Part shown: piece after piece, positions 21,533-28,239 of the stretch
Numbering within the stretch: position 1 is the first letter of the stretch
Layout of the letters: each line of letters begins with the position of its first letter
DNA from: a virus
DNA length: 37,527 nucleotides
IMG/VR virus record: IMGVR_UViG_3300025096_000055
Location: 1 to 37,527 of that record
Reading direction: 5' to 3' (one strand)
Made by a program: the position numbers and the translations under genes
Notes under the pieces: model-generated
Database searches by the model: none
What the model was told of the DNA's origin: nothing
What the model saw: the letters and a program-made list of their open reading frames with translations, nothing else

Positions 21533-21796
21533 ATGATGAAGAGTTTTAGCCAGTTTGTATCACAAGCCCAGTCTGTTGTTTTTGAAAAGAAACAACCGAA
21601 AGACACTAGAACTCTGCGTGAAAAGTATTTGGATGGGGATATTTTTAAAGTAGGTGAACAAGTTGAAGATATTAAATCCAATAAGATTGGAGAGATTATT
21701 CGTAGAGGTGCTAACTACCTCATTTGTTTAGATGAGTCTGAAAATGTTTTTAGATGTTGGCTTTCTGAAAACATAAAGACTAGGATAAATAAATAA
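21533..21796 (+). CDS. Small protein with capsid-targeting-like N-terminus, 87 aa
   Basis: Starts at ATG 21533 or 21536; the N-terminus MKSFSQFVSQAQ resembles the capsid-targeting sequence of T4 internal head proteins (MKTYQEFIAEA type). The C-terminal half, GEQVEDIKSNKIGEIIRRGANYLICLDE, has a small beta-barrel (KOW/SH3-like) pattern. A late promoter lies 19 bp upstream. In T4 such proteins enter the prohead and are trimmed by protease gp21; no LxE cleavage site follows here, so trimming is uncertain. Proposed role: internal capsid protein, possibly injected with DNA. Confidence 0.7.
   Translation: MMKSFSQFVSQAQSVVFEKKQPKDTRTLREKYLDGDIFKVGEQVEDIKSNKIGEIIRRGANYLICLDESENVFRCWLSENIKTRINK
21784..21795 (+). 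promoter_or_regulatory. Two overlapping late promoters GATAAATA / AATAAATA
   Basis: GATAAATA at 21784-21791 and AATAAATA at 21788-21795 overlap, 25-36 bp before the ATG at 21821. Both match 7/8. Confidence 0.65.
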
Positions 21797-21820
21797 AAAG
21801 TGCAGGGTAGCATTTAAAAA

Positions 21821-24133
21821 ATGGAAAGTTCAACTTGGCAGAATCTCTTTGAACAGGCTAGGACTGTTCTAGCTCCTGTTGAAGAGGATTTGGAACCTGG
21901 TGAGAAGGAGCATCTCAAAAAGAGACGTGAAGAGCTTAAAAGGCAAAGAGTGATAAAGCATAGGACCCACCAAAGGTCTGCTGAACATGATAGGACTAGA
22001 CTAAGAGACACGGAGGCTGTTATGCGTGCTGATGAATTTGATCCTTCATTGGACGAAGAAGAGAAGAAGTTTAAAGTAAGAGTTAGGAATCGACATACGA
22101 ATAGGACTGACGTTCGTATGGCTACCCGATCAAAGATCAATAAACTTCGTGCTAGTAAAGAAATTTCATCAGTTGAAATGACTGGTCATGGAGTTGCGAA
22201 AGAACAAAAACCTGTTCAGAAAAAGAAACCTATTTCCACTGCTTCAAATGTTAAGAAGGAATCTACAGAAGTACCATCAGGAAATGTTAAGAAACTCGTT
22301 AGTAAAGCGGTTAAGAGAGTTGACACAGATGTCGATGGCGATGTCGATCATAATGACAAGCAGAAAGGCCCCTTAGGAGAATTTGTTCCAGATCCTTCTG
22401 GTAAGAAGAGAGTTTATAGTGGTGTAAAGAAAGAAGGATTCTCTAATTGGAGAGATGAACTTCGTGAAATTAAAGATGTTGATGATAATGATGTTAAGAA
22501 AATTGATACCAAGAAGAAAGTAAAGAATAAGATTATTATCAATCCAAAACTTGGTGAAGAAGTAGAACAGTTGGGTGGTAAACTTATATCACTTGCTGAG
22601 AAAAAGGGTGGTAAATGTGATGATTGTTCATGTGAAGGTTGTGGACAGGATCCATGTGTAGAATGTGGTGAAGATCATCATAATTTGGATGAAGCATCAT
22701 ATCCAGGTTACGATGAGAAAGGTAAGAAAAAGGATGATCGTCTTACGGTAACTCATGCTGATAAGAAAGCAAACACTCCTGCTTATCAAAAGTATAAGGC
22801 AGGTGATAAGAGGTATAAGGCTGCTGATCATTTAAAGAATGAAGAGGCTGGTGGTGCTGAAGATAAGGGTCTTAAAGCAAAACAACAGAAACAAAGTCAG
22901 ATTAAGAAACAGATTCTTCTTAAGAAGATGCAAGCTGTTAGATCTGGTGGTGGAGAAGACATTCAAGCATCATATCAACCTGATGTGACTAAAGAAGAAA
23001 TTAAAATGACCAAGAAGGCATATAATAAACTTCATAAAGATTTTAAGAGTGACGACCCTAAGAAACCTCGTACAACAAAGTATAATCCTAAGACAGGTGG
23101 TACAGAATCACATCCTGTTAAGTTTGTAGATGAAGCAAAAGTTGATACTGGTAAGTCTGCTGATGAAAAATCAACCGCACGGAATCAAAGGAATAATCCT
23201 AAGAAAGGTGATCCTGGTTTTGGAAAGTTTGCCACTTCAGTTTTCATAAAGAGAAAGGAAGGACAATCATTGGCGTGGGGTAAGGACTCTGCTGCTAGTG
23301 AAAAACGTAGAGAAGCACATGCTAAGAAGCGTGGTATTAAAGAAAAAGAAGGGGCTCTTCATGAAGATGAGTATCGTAGAATGCTTGCGAAAGAAAGACA
23401 AACCGAAAAGCAAAAAGAATTAAAGAGGGGTGGACCAAAGAGTGTTACTCCAGGTAAAAATACTAAGAATAGTGCTAAGTCCTATGCTGACCAACAAAAA
23501 CAATCCATTGATTATCACGATAAGAAAAGTAAAAACAACAAAATTGTCGTTGGTATGGTTAAAGAACAGGGTGTTGATGAAGCAAAGGTAGATACTGGTT
23601 CTGCTGAGGAGAAAGCAACTGCTAGAAATAAGAGGAACACTCCTCCTGGTAAGGACTCTAAGTTTGATACTTCAGTCTTTATAACCAGAAAGCCTGGTGA
23701 GTCTCTTGATTCTGCTCGTACTAGAACTCGTCAAAAAGCACATGCTGCTAAGCGTGGTGTGAAAGAAGGGTTTAAAACACTAACACCGGATAAGAAACGG
23801 GCAATTAGGAATCAGGCAGAGCGTAGAAAGAAGTCAGCTGATAGAGCTCAGATGGCTAGTGATTACACGACATCTACGAAGCAGGATCAGCAAGTTCGTA
23901 AGATGAAAAAGGTTAGTGAAGACAAAGCATTTGATAATGTGGTGAGTATGTTGCGAAAAAAGCACGGTGAGTCCGGTGTCCTCACAAAAGATTCTCCAAA
24001 ACCAAAACCACAACCTAAGGCAAAACCCAAACCTCAGAAACCTTTAAGTGCTAAAGAAAAGGCACAGAGAGAAGTTGATGCTCAGTATGGTGGAGCTGAA
24101 AATAGAAAGGCAGGTCGTGGGTTAGGAACCTGA
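21821..24133 (+). CDS. Large Lys-rich repeat protein, probable internal capsid protein
   Basis: 770 residues, extremely charged (Lys/Arg/Glu/Asp) and probably largely disordered. N-terminus MESSTWQNLFEQA has a capsid-targeting-like pattern with an LFE site resembling gp21-protease LxE sites; further candidates are LGE (PLGEF) and LAE (ISLAEKK). A Cys cluster C266-x2-C-x-C-x2-C-x4-C-x2-C282, with His286/287, could bind zinc. Two copies of a ~70-residue module (436-511 and 585-651) share VDEAKVDTG, ATSVFI/DTSVFI and AHAKKRGIKE/AHAAKRGVKE. The tail is rich in Pro and Lys (KPKPQPKAKPKPQKP). Late promoters lie just upstream. These features suit a DNA-condensing internal head protein; a scaffold is the alternative. 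I do not recognise a named family. Confidence 0.78.
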   Translation: MESSTWQNLFEQARTVLAPVEEDLEPGEKEHLKKRREELKRQRVIKHRTHQRSAEHDRTRLRDTEAVMRADEFDPSLDEEEKKFKVRVRNRHTNRTDVRMATRSKINKLRASKEISSVEMTGHGVAKEQKPVQKKKPISTASNVKKESTEVPSGNVKKLVSKAVKRVDTDVDGDVDHNDKQKGPLGEFVPDPSGKKRVYSGVKKEGFSNWRDELREIKDVDDNDVKKIDTKKKVKNKIIINPKLGEEVEQLGGKLISLAEKKGGKCDDCSCEGCGQDPCVECGEDHHNLDEASYPGYDEKGKKKDDRLTVTHADKKANTPAYQKYKAGDKRYKAADHLKNEEAGGAEDKGLKAKQQKQSQIKKQILLKKMQAVRSGGGEDIQASYQPDVTKEEIKMTKKAYNKLHKDFKSDDPKKPRTTKYNPKTGGTESHPVKFVDEAKVDTGKSADEKSTARNQRNNPKKGDPGFGKFATSVFIKRKEGQSLAWGKDSAASEKRREAHAKKRGIKEKEGALHEDEYRRMLAKERQTEKQKELKRGGPKSVTPGKNTKNSAKSYADQQKQSIDYHDKKSKNNKIVVGMVKEQGVDEAKVDTGSAEEKATARNKRNTPPGKDSKFDTSVFITRKPGESLDSARTRTRQKAHAAKRGVKEGFKTLTPDKKRAIRNQAERRKKSADRAQMASDYTTSTKQDQQVRKMKKVSEDKAFDNVVSMLRKKHGESGVLTKDSPKPKPQPKAKPKPQKPLSAKEKAQREVDAQYGGAENRKAGRGLGT
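23126..23353 (+). repeat. Internal duplication, copy 1 (coding)
   Basis: Encodes residues 436-511 of the Lys-rich protein (VDEAKVDTGKSADEKS...). It matches copy 2 at protein level in sequence and order of motifs, while the DNA has diverged. Confidence 0.75.
23573..23773 (+). repeat. Internal duplication, copy 2 (coding)
   Basis: Encodes residues 585-651 of the Lys-rich protein (VDEAKVDTGSAEEKAT...), nine residues shorter than copy 1. Confidence 0.75.
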
Positions 24134-24621
24134 TGCCTATTAATGTAAAAAAATCGAGTATGGGAAAAGTCATAGATGATTTCTATGACTCTGATGCCCC
24201 TCAATTTAAAGGTAAGTCGAAGAAGAAACGTCGTCAAATGGCTATTGCTGCCAAGTTGAGTGCGGATGAATCCTATACTGAAAAGAGTATGGAAAGGACT
24301 CAAAGACTTCCTGGTAAACCAAATACTCTTTGTGGAACTGGTGGATATTTAAAGAATGCAATGAAGGCAACAGGTACTAAGAAAATAAAGAATTATAAAG
24401 AAGCGACTACTCAATTCCGTAGCGAAAAACAAAAAAGAAAAGATTCTGCACGTGAACAAGAGAATACCAATCGTAACCTTCGCATGAAGCATGGTAAAAA
24501 GTGGAAAGATTATACTAAAGATGCTATTGCTGCAAAAGAAAGAGAAAAGAATAGGTTGAAAGTTGGTGAAGTTAAGAGATATGATAAAAAGAAACAGAAG
24601 TGGGTTTCAAATAAAGACTAA
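24133..24621 (+). CDS. Basic hypothetical protein, 162 aa
   Basis: ATG overlaps the stop of the Lys-rich gene (TGATG). MGKVIDDFYDSDAPQFKG followed by a basic KSKKKRRQMAIAAKLS helix is a pattern I associate with T4-like marine phages, but I cannot assign a function. The centre (NTLCGTGGYLKNAMKATGT) is neutral; the last 70 residues are a long Lys/Arg/Glu helix with NRNLRMKHGKKWKDY, like the 61-aa protein at 7150. Nucleic-acid or capsid-interior binding is plausible from the charge and the upstream partner. Confidence 0.75.
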   Translation: MPINVKKSSMGKVIDDFYDSDAPQFKGKSKKKRRQMAIAAKLSADESYTEKSMERTQRLPGKPNTLCGTGGYLKNAMKATGTKKIKNYKEATTQFRSEKQKRKDSAREQENTNRNLRMKHGKKWKDYTKDAIAAKEREKNRLKVGEVKRYDKKKQKWVSNKD

Positions 24622-24651
24622 CGCCTATATAAGTGCAGTTGCAATAAGATA

Positions 24652-25245
24652 ATGTCTTTATCAAAAGAGGTTGTCCTTGAAGCACTTAGGTGTTGTAGGG
24701 ATGTATATCCTCATGATCAAGATTTCTTGGTTAGTAGAAAAGTTGCAGGACATACTATTCTTGCTGTAGAAGGAACAAACGAAACTACAGACTGGGTAAC
24801 TAATCTGAAGTTTTTGATTCGAAGGGATGATTGTCATAGAGGTTTTAAAAATAATGCTAATAGAACCTTAGCACAATTAGTAGTTGCCTATGAAGGATTG
24901 AATCCAGAAAGGAAATTGGTAATTGCAGGACATTCTCTTGGTGGTGCGACTGCTACATTAATTGCTGATCTTCTTTGGGAGTCTGGTAATACAAATATTG
25001 CACTTGTAACTGCTGGATCACCTAGACCAGGTGGACGCAGACTACGCAGGAGGATCAAGGATCTTGAACATCTTCGGTTTGTTCATGGTAATGATATTGT
25101 GCCAGGGACTCCTCCTTGGTTAGCAGGTTATGTACATACTCATCCAGTTACTAGACTGGAAGATGAGAATGATACAAGATTTGATGGTGTAGCCGATCAT
25201 AATATGGGAGACTACTATAAGGCTGCGGAGAAGTATTATTCATGA
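24652..25245 (+). CDS. Class 3 lipase-like alpha/beta hydrolase
   Basis: 197 residues. Nucleophile elbow GHSLGG (Ser95), Asp148 in VHGNDIVPGTPP and His183 in ADHNMGDYY form a complete Ser-Asp-His triad in the order of lipase class 3. The oxyanion-side VEGTNETTDWVTNL (~39-52) matches the start of the family fold. No signal peptide, so it acts in the cytoplasm or in the virion. Possible roles are hydrolysis of host membrane lipids at lysis or during entry; substrate cannot be read. It is shorter than cellular lipases but has the core. The stop overlaps the next ATG (ATGA), a membrane protein. Confidence 0.85.
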   Translation: MSLSKEVVLEALRCCRDVYPHDQDFLVSRKVAGHTILAVEGTNETTDWVTNLKFLIRRDDCHRGFKNNANRTLAQLVVAYEGLNPERKLVIAGHSLGGATATLIADLLWESGNTNIALVTAGSPRPGGRRLRRRIKDLEHLRFVHGNDIVPGTPPWLAGYVHTHPVTRLEDENDTRFDGVADHNMGDYYKAAEKYYS

Positions 25246-25424
25246 GTTTAATATTTTTATTGGTAAAACCACTTCTCCTTATGATGGTACGTAAGGTTTT
25301 CAAAAAACAAATGAAAACTTTTGCTGTTGAAATGATGGAGGAATATGCCAAGACAACAGATAATGATATTGATGATGAGATAGTAGCACGTATCAAAAAG
25401 GCTATGAGATTGGGTGCCGTGTGA
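25242..25424 (+). CDS. Small membrane protein, 60 aa
   Basis: ATGA-coupled to the lipase gene. Residues 2-16 (SLIFLLVKPLLLMMV) form one hydrophobic helix followed by a positively charged region (RKVFKKQMK), then a charged cytoplasmic tail (DNDIDDEIVARIKKAM). One membrane segment with an N-terminus this short could serve an anchor, or a holin-like or spanin-associated role; coupling to a lipase makes envelope action plausible. No family recognised. Confidence 0.68.
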   Translation: MSLIFLLVKPLLLMMVRKVFKKQMKTFAVEMMEEYAKTTDNDIDDEIVARIKKAMRLGAV

Positions 25425-25436
25425 GTATCCTAGTTT

Positions 25437-25444
25437 TATAAATA
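25437..25444 (+). promoter_or_regulatory. Late promoter TATAAATA
   Basis: Exact T4 late consensus, 32 bp before the virion protein gene at 25477. Confidence 0.78.
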
Positions 25445-25476
25445 TCTAAAGACAAAACATTTTGCGGGCATAACAA

Positions 25477-26277
25477 ATGGCACTCTGGGGAAATAGTGAC
25501 GCGGTGGGATCCGCTGATGGAACGATAACACTGAATTATAGTACTGGTGTCGTTACTGGTACTGCAACTACTTTCGGCGCGACTGGAAGTGTTCAAGCTG
25601 GGGATATAATTAGGATTGGAGTTAGAGCGGTAGGTGCTGCAGCTACTTATTACGGCGACGCGACAGTGGTAAGTGTTGCAAGTACAATATCCTTAACCAT
25701 TGGATCAACAATGGGTCTTAGTGGTGTTGCAGTTGCTGCTACCACATATCAGGTAAGTCAATATCCACAATCAGCAATTTTGGATCAAACTTATGCTGAG
25801 ACTAAGGAATCAGATTCAGCATATACTACGTATGCCACTCGTACATGTAGTACTCTTGCTGGTGTCGCTACGGATATTATTCCCATTAACGACCTTCCAG
25901 AAACAGTTGCTGCTAACGACTTCTTGATTACCCCCGTCAATGGTCGTATTAAAATTAGCAGTGTTACACAACTAGCAGATGGTACTGGCGCTACATCAGT
26001 ATCTCTTGCTTCTACAGTTGGTACAGCCGTCGCGGTTGCTGGATTCTGCACATTCCAGAGATTTAACGCTGGTTATGATGCATACATATATGGCGTATCA
26101 GCTGCTGAGAAGACTCTCGTTTCCGGTACTCAATATGATACGGGTGTAGGTTGGGTTGGTGTTACTACATACCACGATAACCACGGTAACTTGAGGGTTA
26201 AGAAGGAAGTACTTGTCGCTGCGTCTGGTATTACAACTGGTAATACTCCATTGTATGATGCTGCTCCTCTTACTTAA
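25477..26277 (+). CDS. Virion structural protein, 266 aa
   Basis: Composition is typical of a marine phage structural protein: rich in Ala, Thr, Val, Gly and Ser, with repeating short beta strands (GTITLNYSTGVVTGTATTFG, ATVVSVASTISLTIG). It begins MALWGNSDAVGS. A two- or three-domain beta fold is likely; no cysteines clustered, no membrane segment. It has a perfect late promoter 32 bp upstream and a single-gene gap either side. Its exact place in the particle (head decoration, neck or tail) cannot be told from sequence. GC content is slightly higher than in the neighbours, as expected for a highly expressed late gene. Confidence 0.78.
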   Translation: MALWGNSDAVGSADGTITLNYSTGVVTGTATTFGATGSVQAGDIIRIGVRAVGAAATYYGDATVVSVASTISLTIGSTMGLSGVAVAATTYQVSQYPQSAILDQTYAETKESDSAYTTYATRTCSTLAGVATDIIPINDLPETVAANDFLITPVNGRIKISSVTQLADGTGATSVSLASTVGTAVAVAGFCTFQRFNAGYDAYIYGVSAAEKTLVSGTQYDTGVGWVGVTTYHDNHGNLRVKKEVLVAASGITTGNTPLYDAAPLT

Positions 26278-26305
26278 AGACTGATTGAAAATTGCTATAT
26301 GAGTT

Positions 26306-26680
26306 ATGTTCTTTCATGAATTGACAGAGGATAATTTCCTCTTATTCGCAATTAAAAATTATGATAATCCACAAGCGGTAACACAGGAAGACTTCTTCGA
26401 TGATATGAAGAAGTTCAAATACATAAAACGGTTATTAAAAAAGTTTAAGAAAAGTGGAGTACTTAGGACTCATCTTCTTGTAAATCATTTTATTACGGTT
26501 TACAATTTATTTGGTGAGGCTGCCACTCCACTTTTGTTTTATAAGATAGAACCAGATTTATGGCCTGTCATGAAAACTTTTATTGTAACTTTAGGTAAAC
26601 TACCAGATTATCCTAAGTGTTTTATTCATGAAATTCCTATTGATAATGATTGTTATAGAGAACTTAAGAAGGTAATCTGA
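26306..26680 (+). CDS. Hypothetical protein, 124 aa
   Basis: Mainly helical, with many aromatic residues (MFFHELTEDNFLLFAIKNY, LLFYKIEPDLWPVMKTFI). An N-terminal segment, a basic middle (YIKRLLKKFKKSG) and a hydrophobic helix are seen, but no clear transmembrane segment. It is followed without a gap by the 73-aa gene. I do not recognise it. No strong ribosome-binding site or promoter is seen in the 28-bp gap before it. Confidence 0.72.
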   Translation: MFFHELTEDNFLLFAIKNYDNPQAVTQEDFFDDMKKFKYIKRLLKKFKKSGVLRTHLLVNHFITVYNLFGEAATPLLFYKIEPDLWPVMKTFIVTLGKLPDYPKCFIHEIPIDNDCYRELKKVI

Positions 26681-26902
26681 ATGTCTAATTCATTAGATAA
26701 AATCATAATAATTACAAGAGGTTTTCGTACTAAGAAATTGTATCGTGAAGAAGCGCCTGTTAATAATGTTGGCGGTGGTCAAATTGCCGGAACATCTCAA
26801 GCGGGTGATGATCCCCCAGTAGATTTGAGAAAGAAGAAAACTAGAAAGTGGAATCCTTTCTTTAAAGATCTAGCAAGGGCGCAACGACGAAATGAGAGTT
26901 AA
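26681..26902 (+). CDS. Small basic protein, 73 aa
   Basis: Starts directly after the previous stop. MSNSLDKIIIITRGFRTKK, then a Gly-rich linker (NNVGGGQIAGTSQAGDD), PPVDLRKKKTRKWNPF and a basic helix. The layout (short strand, flexible Gly linker, basic end) suggests a small structural or RNA/DNA-binding protein. No known domain. Its last 11 bases overlap the next gene. Confidence 0.68.
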   Translation: MSNSLDKIIIITRGFRTKKLYREEAPVNNVGGGQIAGTSQAGDDPPVDLRKKKTRKWNPFFKDLARAQRRNES

Positions 26903-27278
26903 CGATGCGGTTGTAGAAAGATTAGAAAGAGTAATAGAAACTCTGAGTGAGAACTCTATTAAGATGGGGCAGATGCTTGCTGTCCATGATGAGAAATTAG
27001 ACAAGCAAGATAGAATGGATGCAGTGCTCTTTGAGAAAGTAGAGAGTGTTCATCGTGAGGTAAATAGACAGGCAAAATCAGGTTGTGAAAGAGACATCAG
27101 AAAAGTCGATGACCGTCTTAGAGTCATTGAAAAGAAAATGTGGACTATATTTGGCGCTCTTAGTATTATATCTTTCATCGTTAGTCCAGTCGGACAACGT
27201 GTTATAGGTTCCTTGACAGCAGGGTCTGAAACGAGTATGATACCTCAAGAAGTTCTTATTGTTAATGGATCTAGTTGA
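26892..27278 (+). CDS. Coiled-coil protein with C-terminal membrane helix (XhlA-like layout)
   Basis: 128 residues: N-terminal amphipathic coiled coil (~1-80; RLERVIETLSENSIKMG, DKQDRMDAVL), then one hydrophobic segment (MWTIFGALSIISFIVSP, ~83-100) followed by a short polar tail. This is the layout of XhlA/hemolysin-type phage proteins that accompany holins; function here is not proven. It starts inside the end of the 73-aa gene. Its 3' end carries a near-perfect sigma70 promoter for primase, and it overlaps the primase start by 14 bases. Confidence 0.72.
   Translation: MRVNDAVVERLERVIETLSENSIKMGQMLAVHDEKLDKQDRMDAVLFEKVESVHREVNRQAKSGCERDIRKVDDRLRVIEKKMWTIFGALSIISFIVSPVGQRVIGSLTAGSETSMIPQEVLIVNGSS
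27213..27241 (+). promoter_or_regulatory. Sigma70-type promoter for the primase-nrdAB block
   Basis: TTGACA (27213-27218, 6/6) and TATGAT (27236-27241, 5/6) with a 17-bp spacer, in the 3' end of the coiled-coil gene, 24 bp before the primase ATG. Confidence 0.7.
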
Positions 27279-28239
27279 TGAGAAGTATATTGGATTTCTC
27301 TCAAGTAGATTAGAGAAGTTTAAAAAAGTTAAACCTAACCTTTATAATTTTAGGTGCCCTCTTTGTGGAGATTCTAGAAAGAGTAAAAGTAAAACGAGAG
27401 GGTATCTTTATCAGGTAAAGGTTAATACGAATTTTAAGTGCCACAACTGTGGTGCTTCGATGTCGTTTAATAATTTTTTAAAAGAAATGGATGTTGTACT
27501 TCATAAGAAGTATAAATTAGAGAAGTTCAAGGATGGATTTACGGGGAAGAATTTTGTCGCTGAGGAGCCTAAAATTAATTTTGAGAAGCCTGTATTCCAG
27601 ACCAAGATCCTTCTTCCTTTATGTTCTGGAGTACATAGTGCTAAGAGATATCTTGAAAGCCGTAGACTCGATCCCACCAAATTTTATTATGCGGAAAACT
27701 TTAAAGAATTTGTGCGAACTTATGTTAAAGATTACGCAAAAGATGACACTTCGTATGATGAATCCAGGATTATAATTCCGTTATATCAGGATAAAAGGTT
27801 AATTGGATTTCAGGGCAGATCTCTAGGTCCGAATAAGCTTAAATATATTACTATAATGCTCGATGAAGAGGCGCCGAAAATTTATGGACTTGACACTATC
27901 AGTAAAAAATCTCCAGTCTACGTGGTCGAAGGACCGTTTGACAGCTGTTTTCTTAGTAACAGCGTGGCTTTATGTGGCAGCGACGGTGACATGGCATATT
28001 TTCAAGGAATCAATATTGTATTTGTTTACGATAATGAGCCGCGTAATAGAGAAATCGTCTCCAGAATTGAAAGATGTATCAACAGAGGAGAAGGAGTTGT
28101 TATCTGGCCAGACGACATAAAAGAGAAGGATATAAATGACATGGTTTTATCTGGACTGAATGTTCAGTCTGTGGTAGAATCGAATGTATATTATGGATTA
28201 GAAGCAAATCTTAAATTTAACAACTGGAAACGAGCATGA
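27265..28239 (+). CDS. 61: DNA primase gp61
   Basis: 324 residues from ATG 27265 (T4: 342). Makes RNA primers for lagging-strand synthesis together with helicase gp41. N-terminal zinc-binding part: CPLC (31-34) and CHNC (59-62). A TOPRIM-type catalytic core follows: VYVVEGPFDSCF (Glu of motif) and VFVYDNEPRN (Asp-rich motif). The frame begins six bases upstream with TTG, but the ATG is preferred. It is the first gene of an operon with nrdA (ATGA overlap) driven by the promoter at 27213. Not adjacent to 41, unlike a fused helicase-primase. Confidence 0.93.
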   Translation: MDLVDEKYIGFLSSRLEKFKKVKPNLYNFRCPLCGDSRKSKSKTRGYLYQVKVNTNFKCHNCGASMSFNNFLKEMDVVLHKKYKLEKFKDGFTGKNFVAEEPKINFEKPVFQTKILLPLCSGVHSAKRYLESRRLDPTKFYYAENFKEFVRTYVKDYAKDDTSYDESRIIIPLYQDKRLIGFQGRSLGPNKLKYITIMLDEEAPKIYGLDTISKKSPVYVVEGPFDSCFLSNSVALCGSDGDMAYFQGINIVFVYDNEPRNREIVSRIERCINRGEGVVIWPDDIKEKDINDMVLSGLNVQSVVESNVYYGLEANLKFNNWKRA

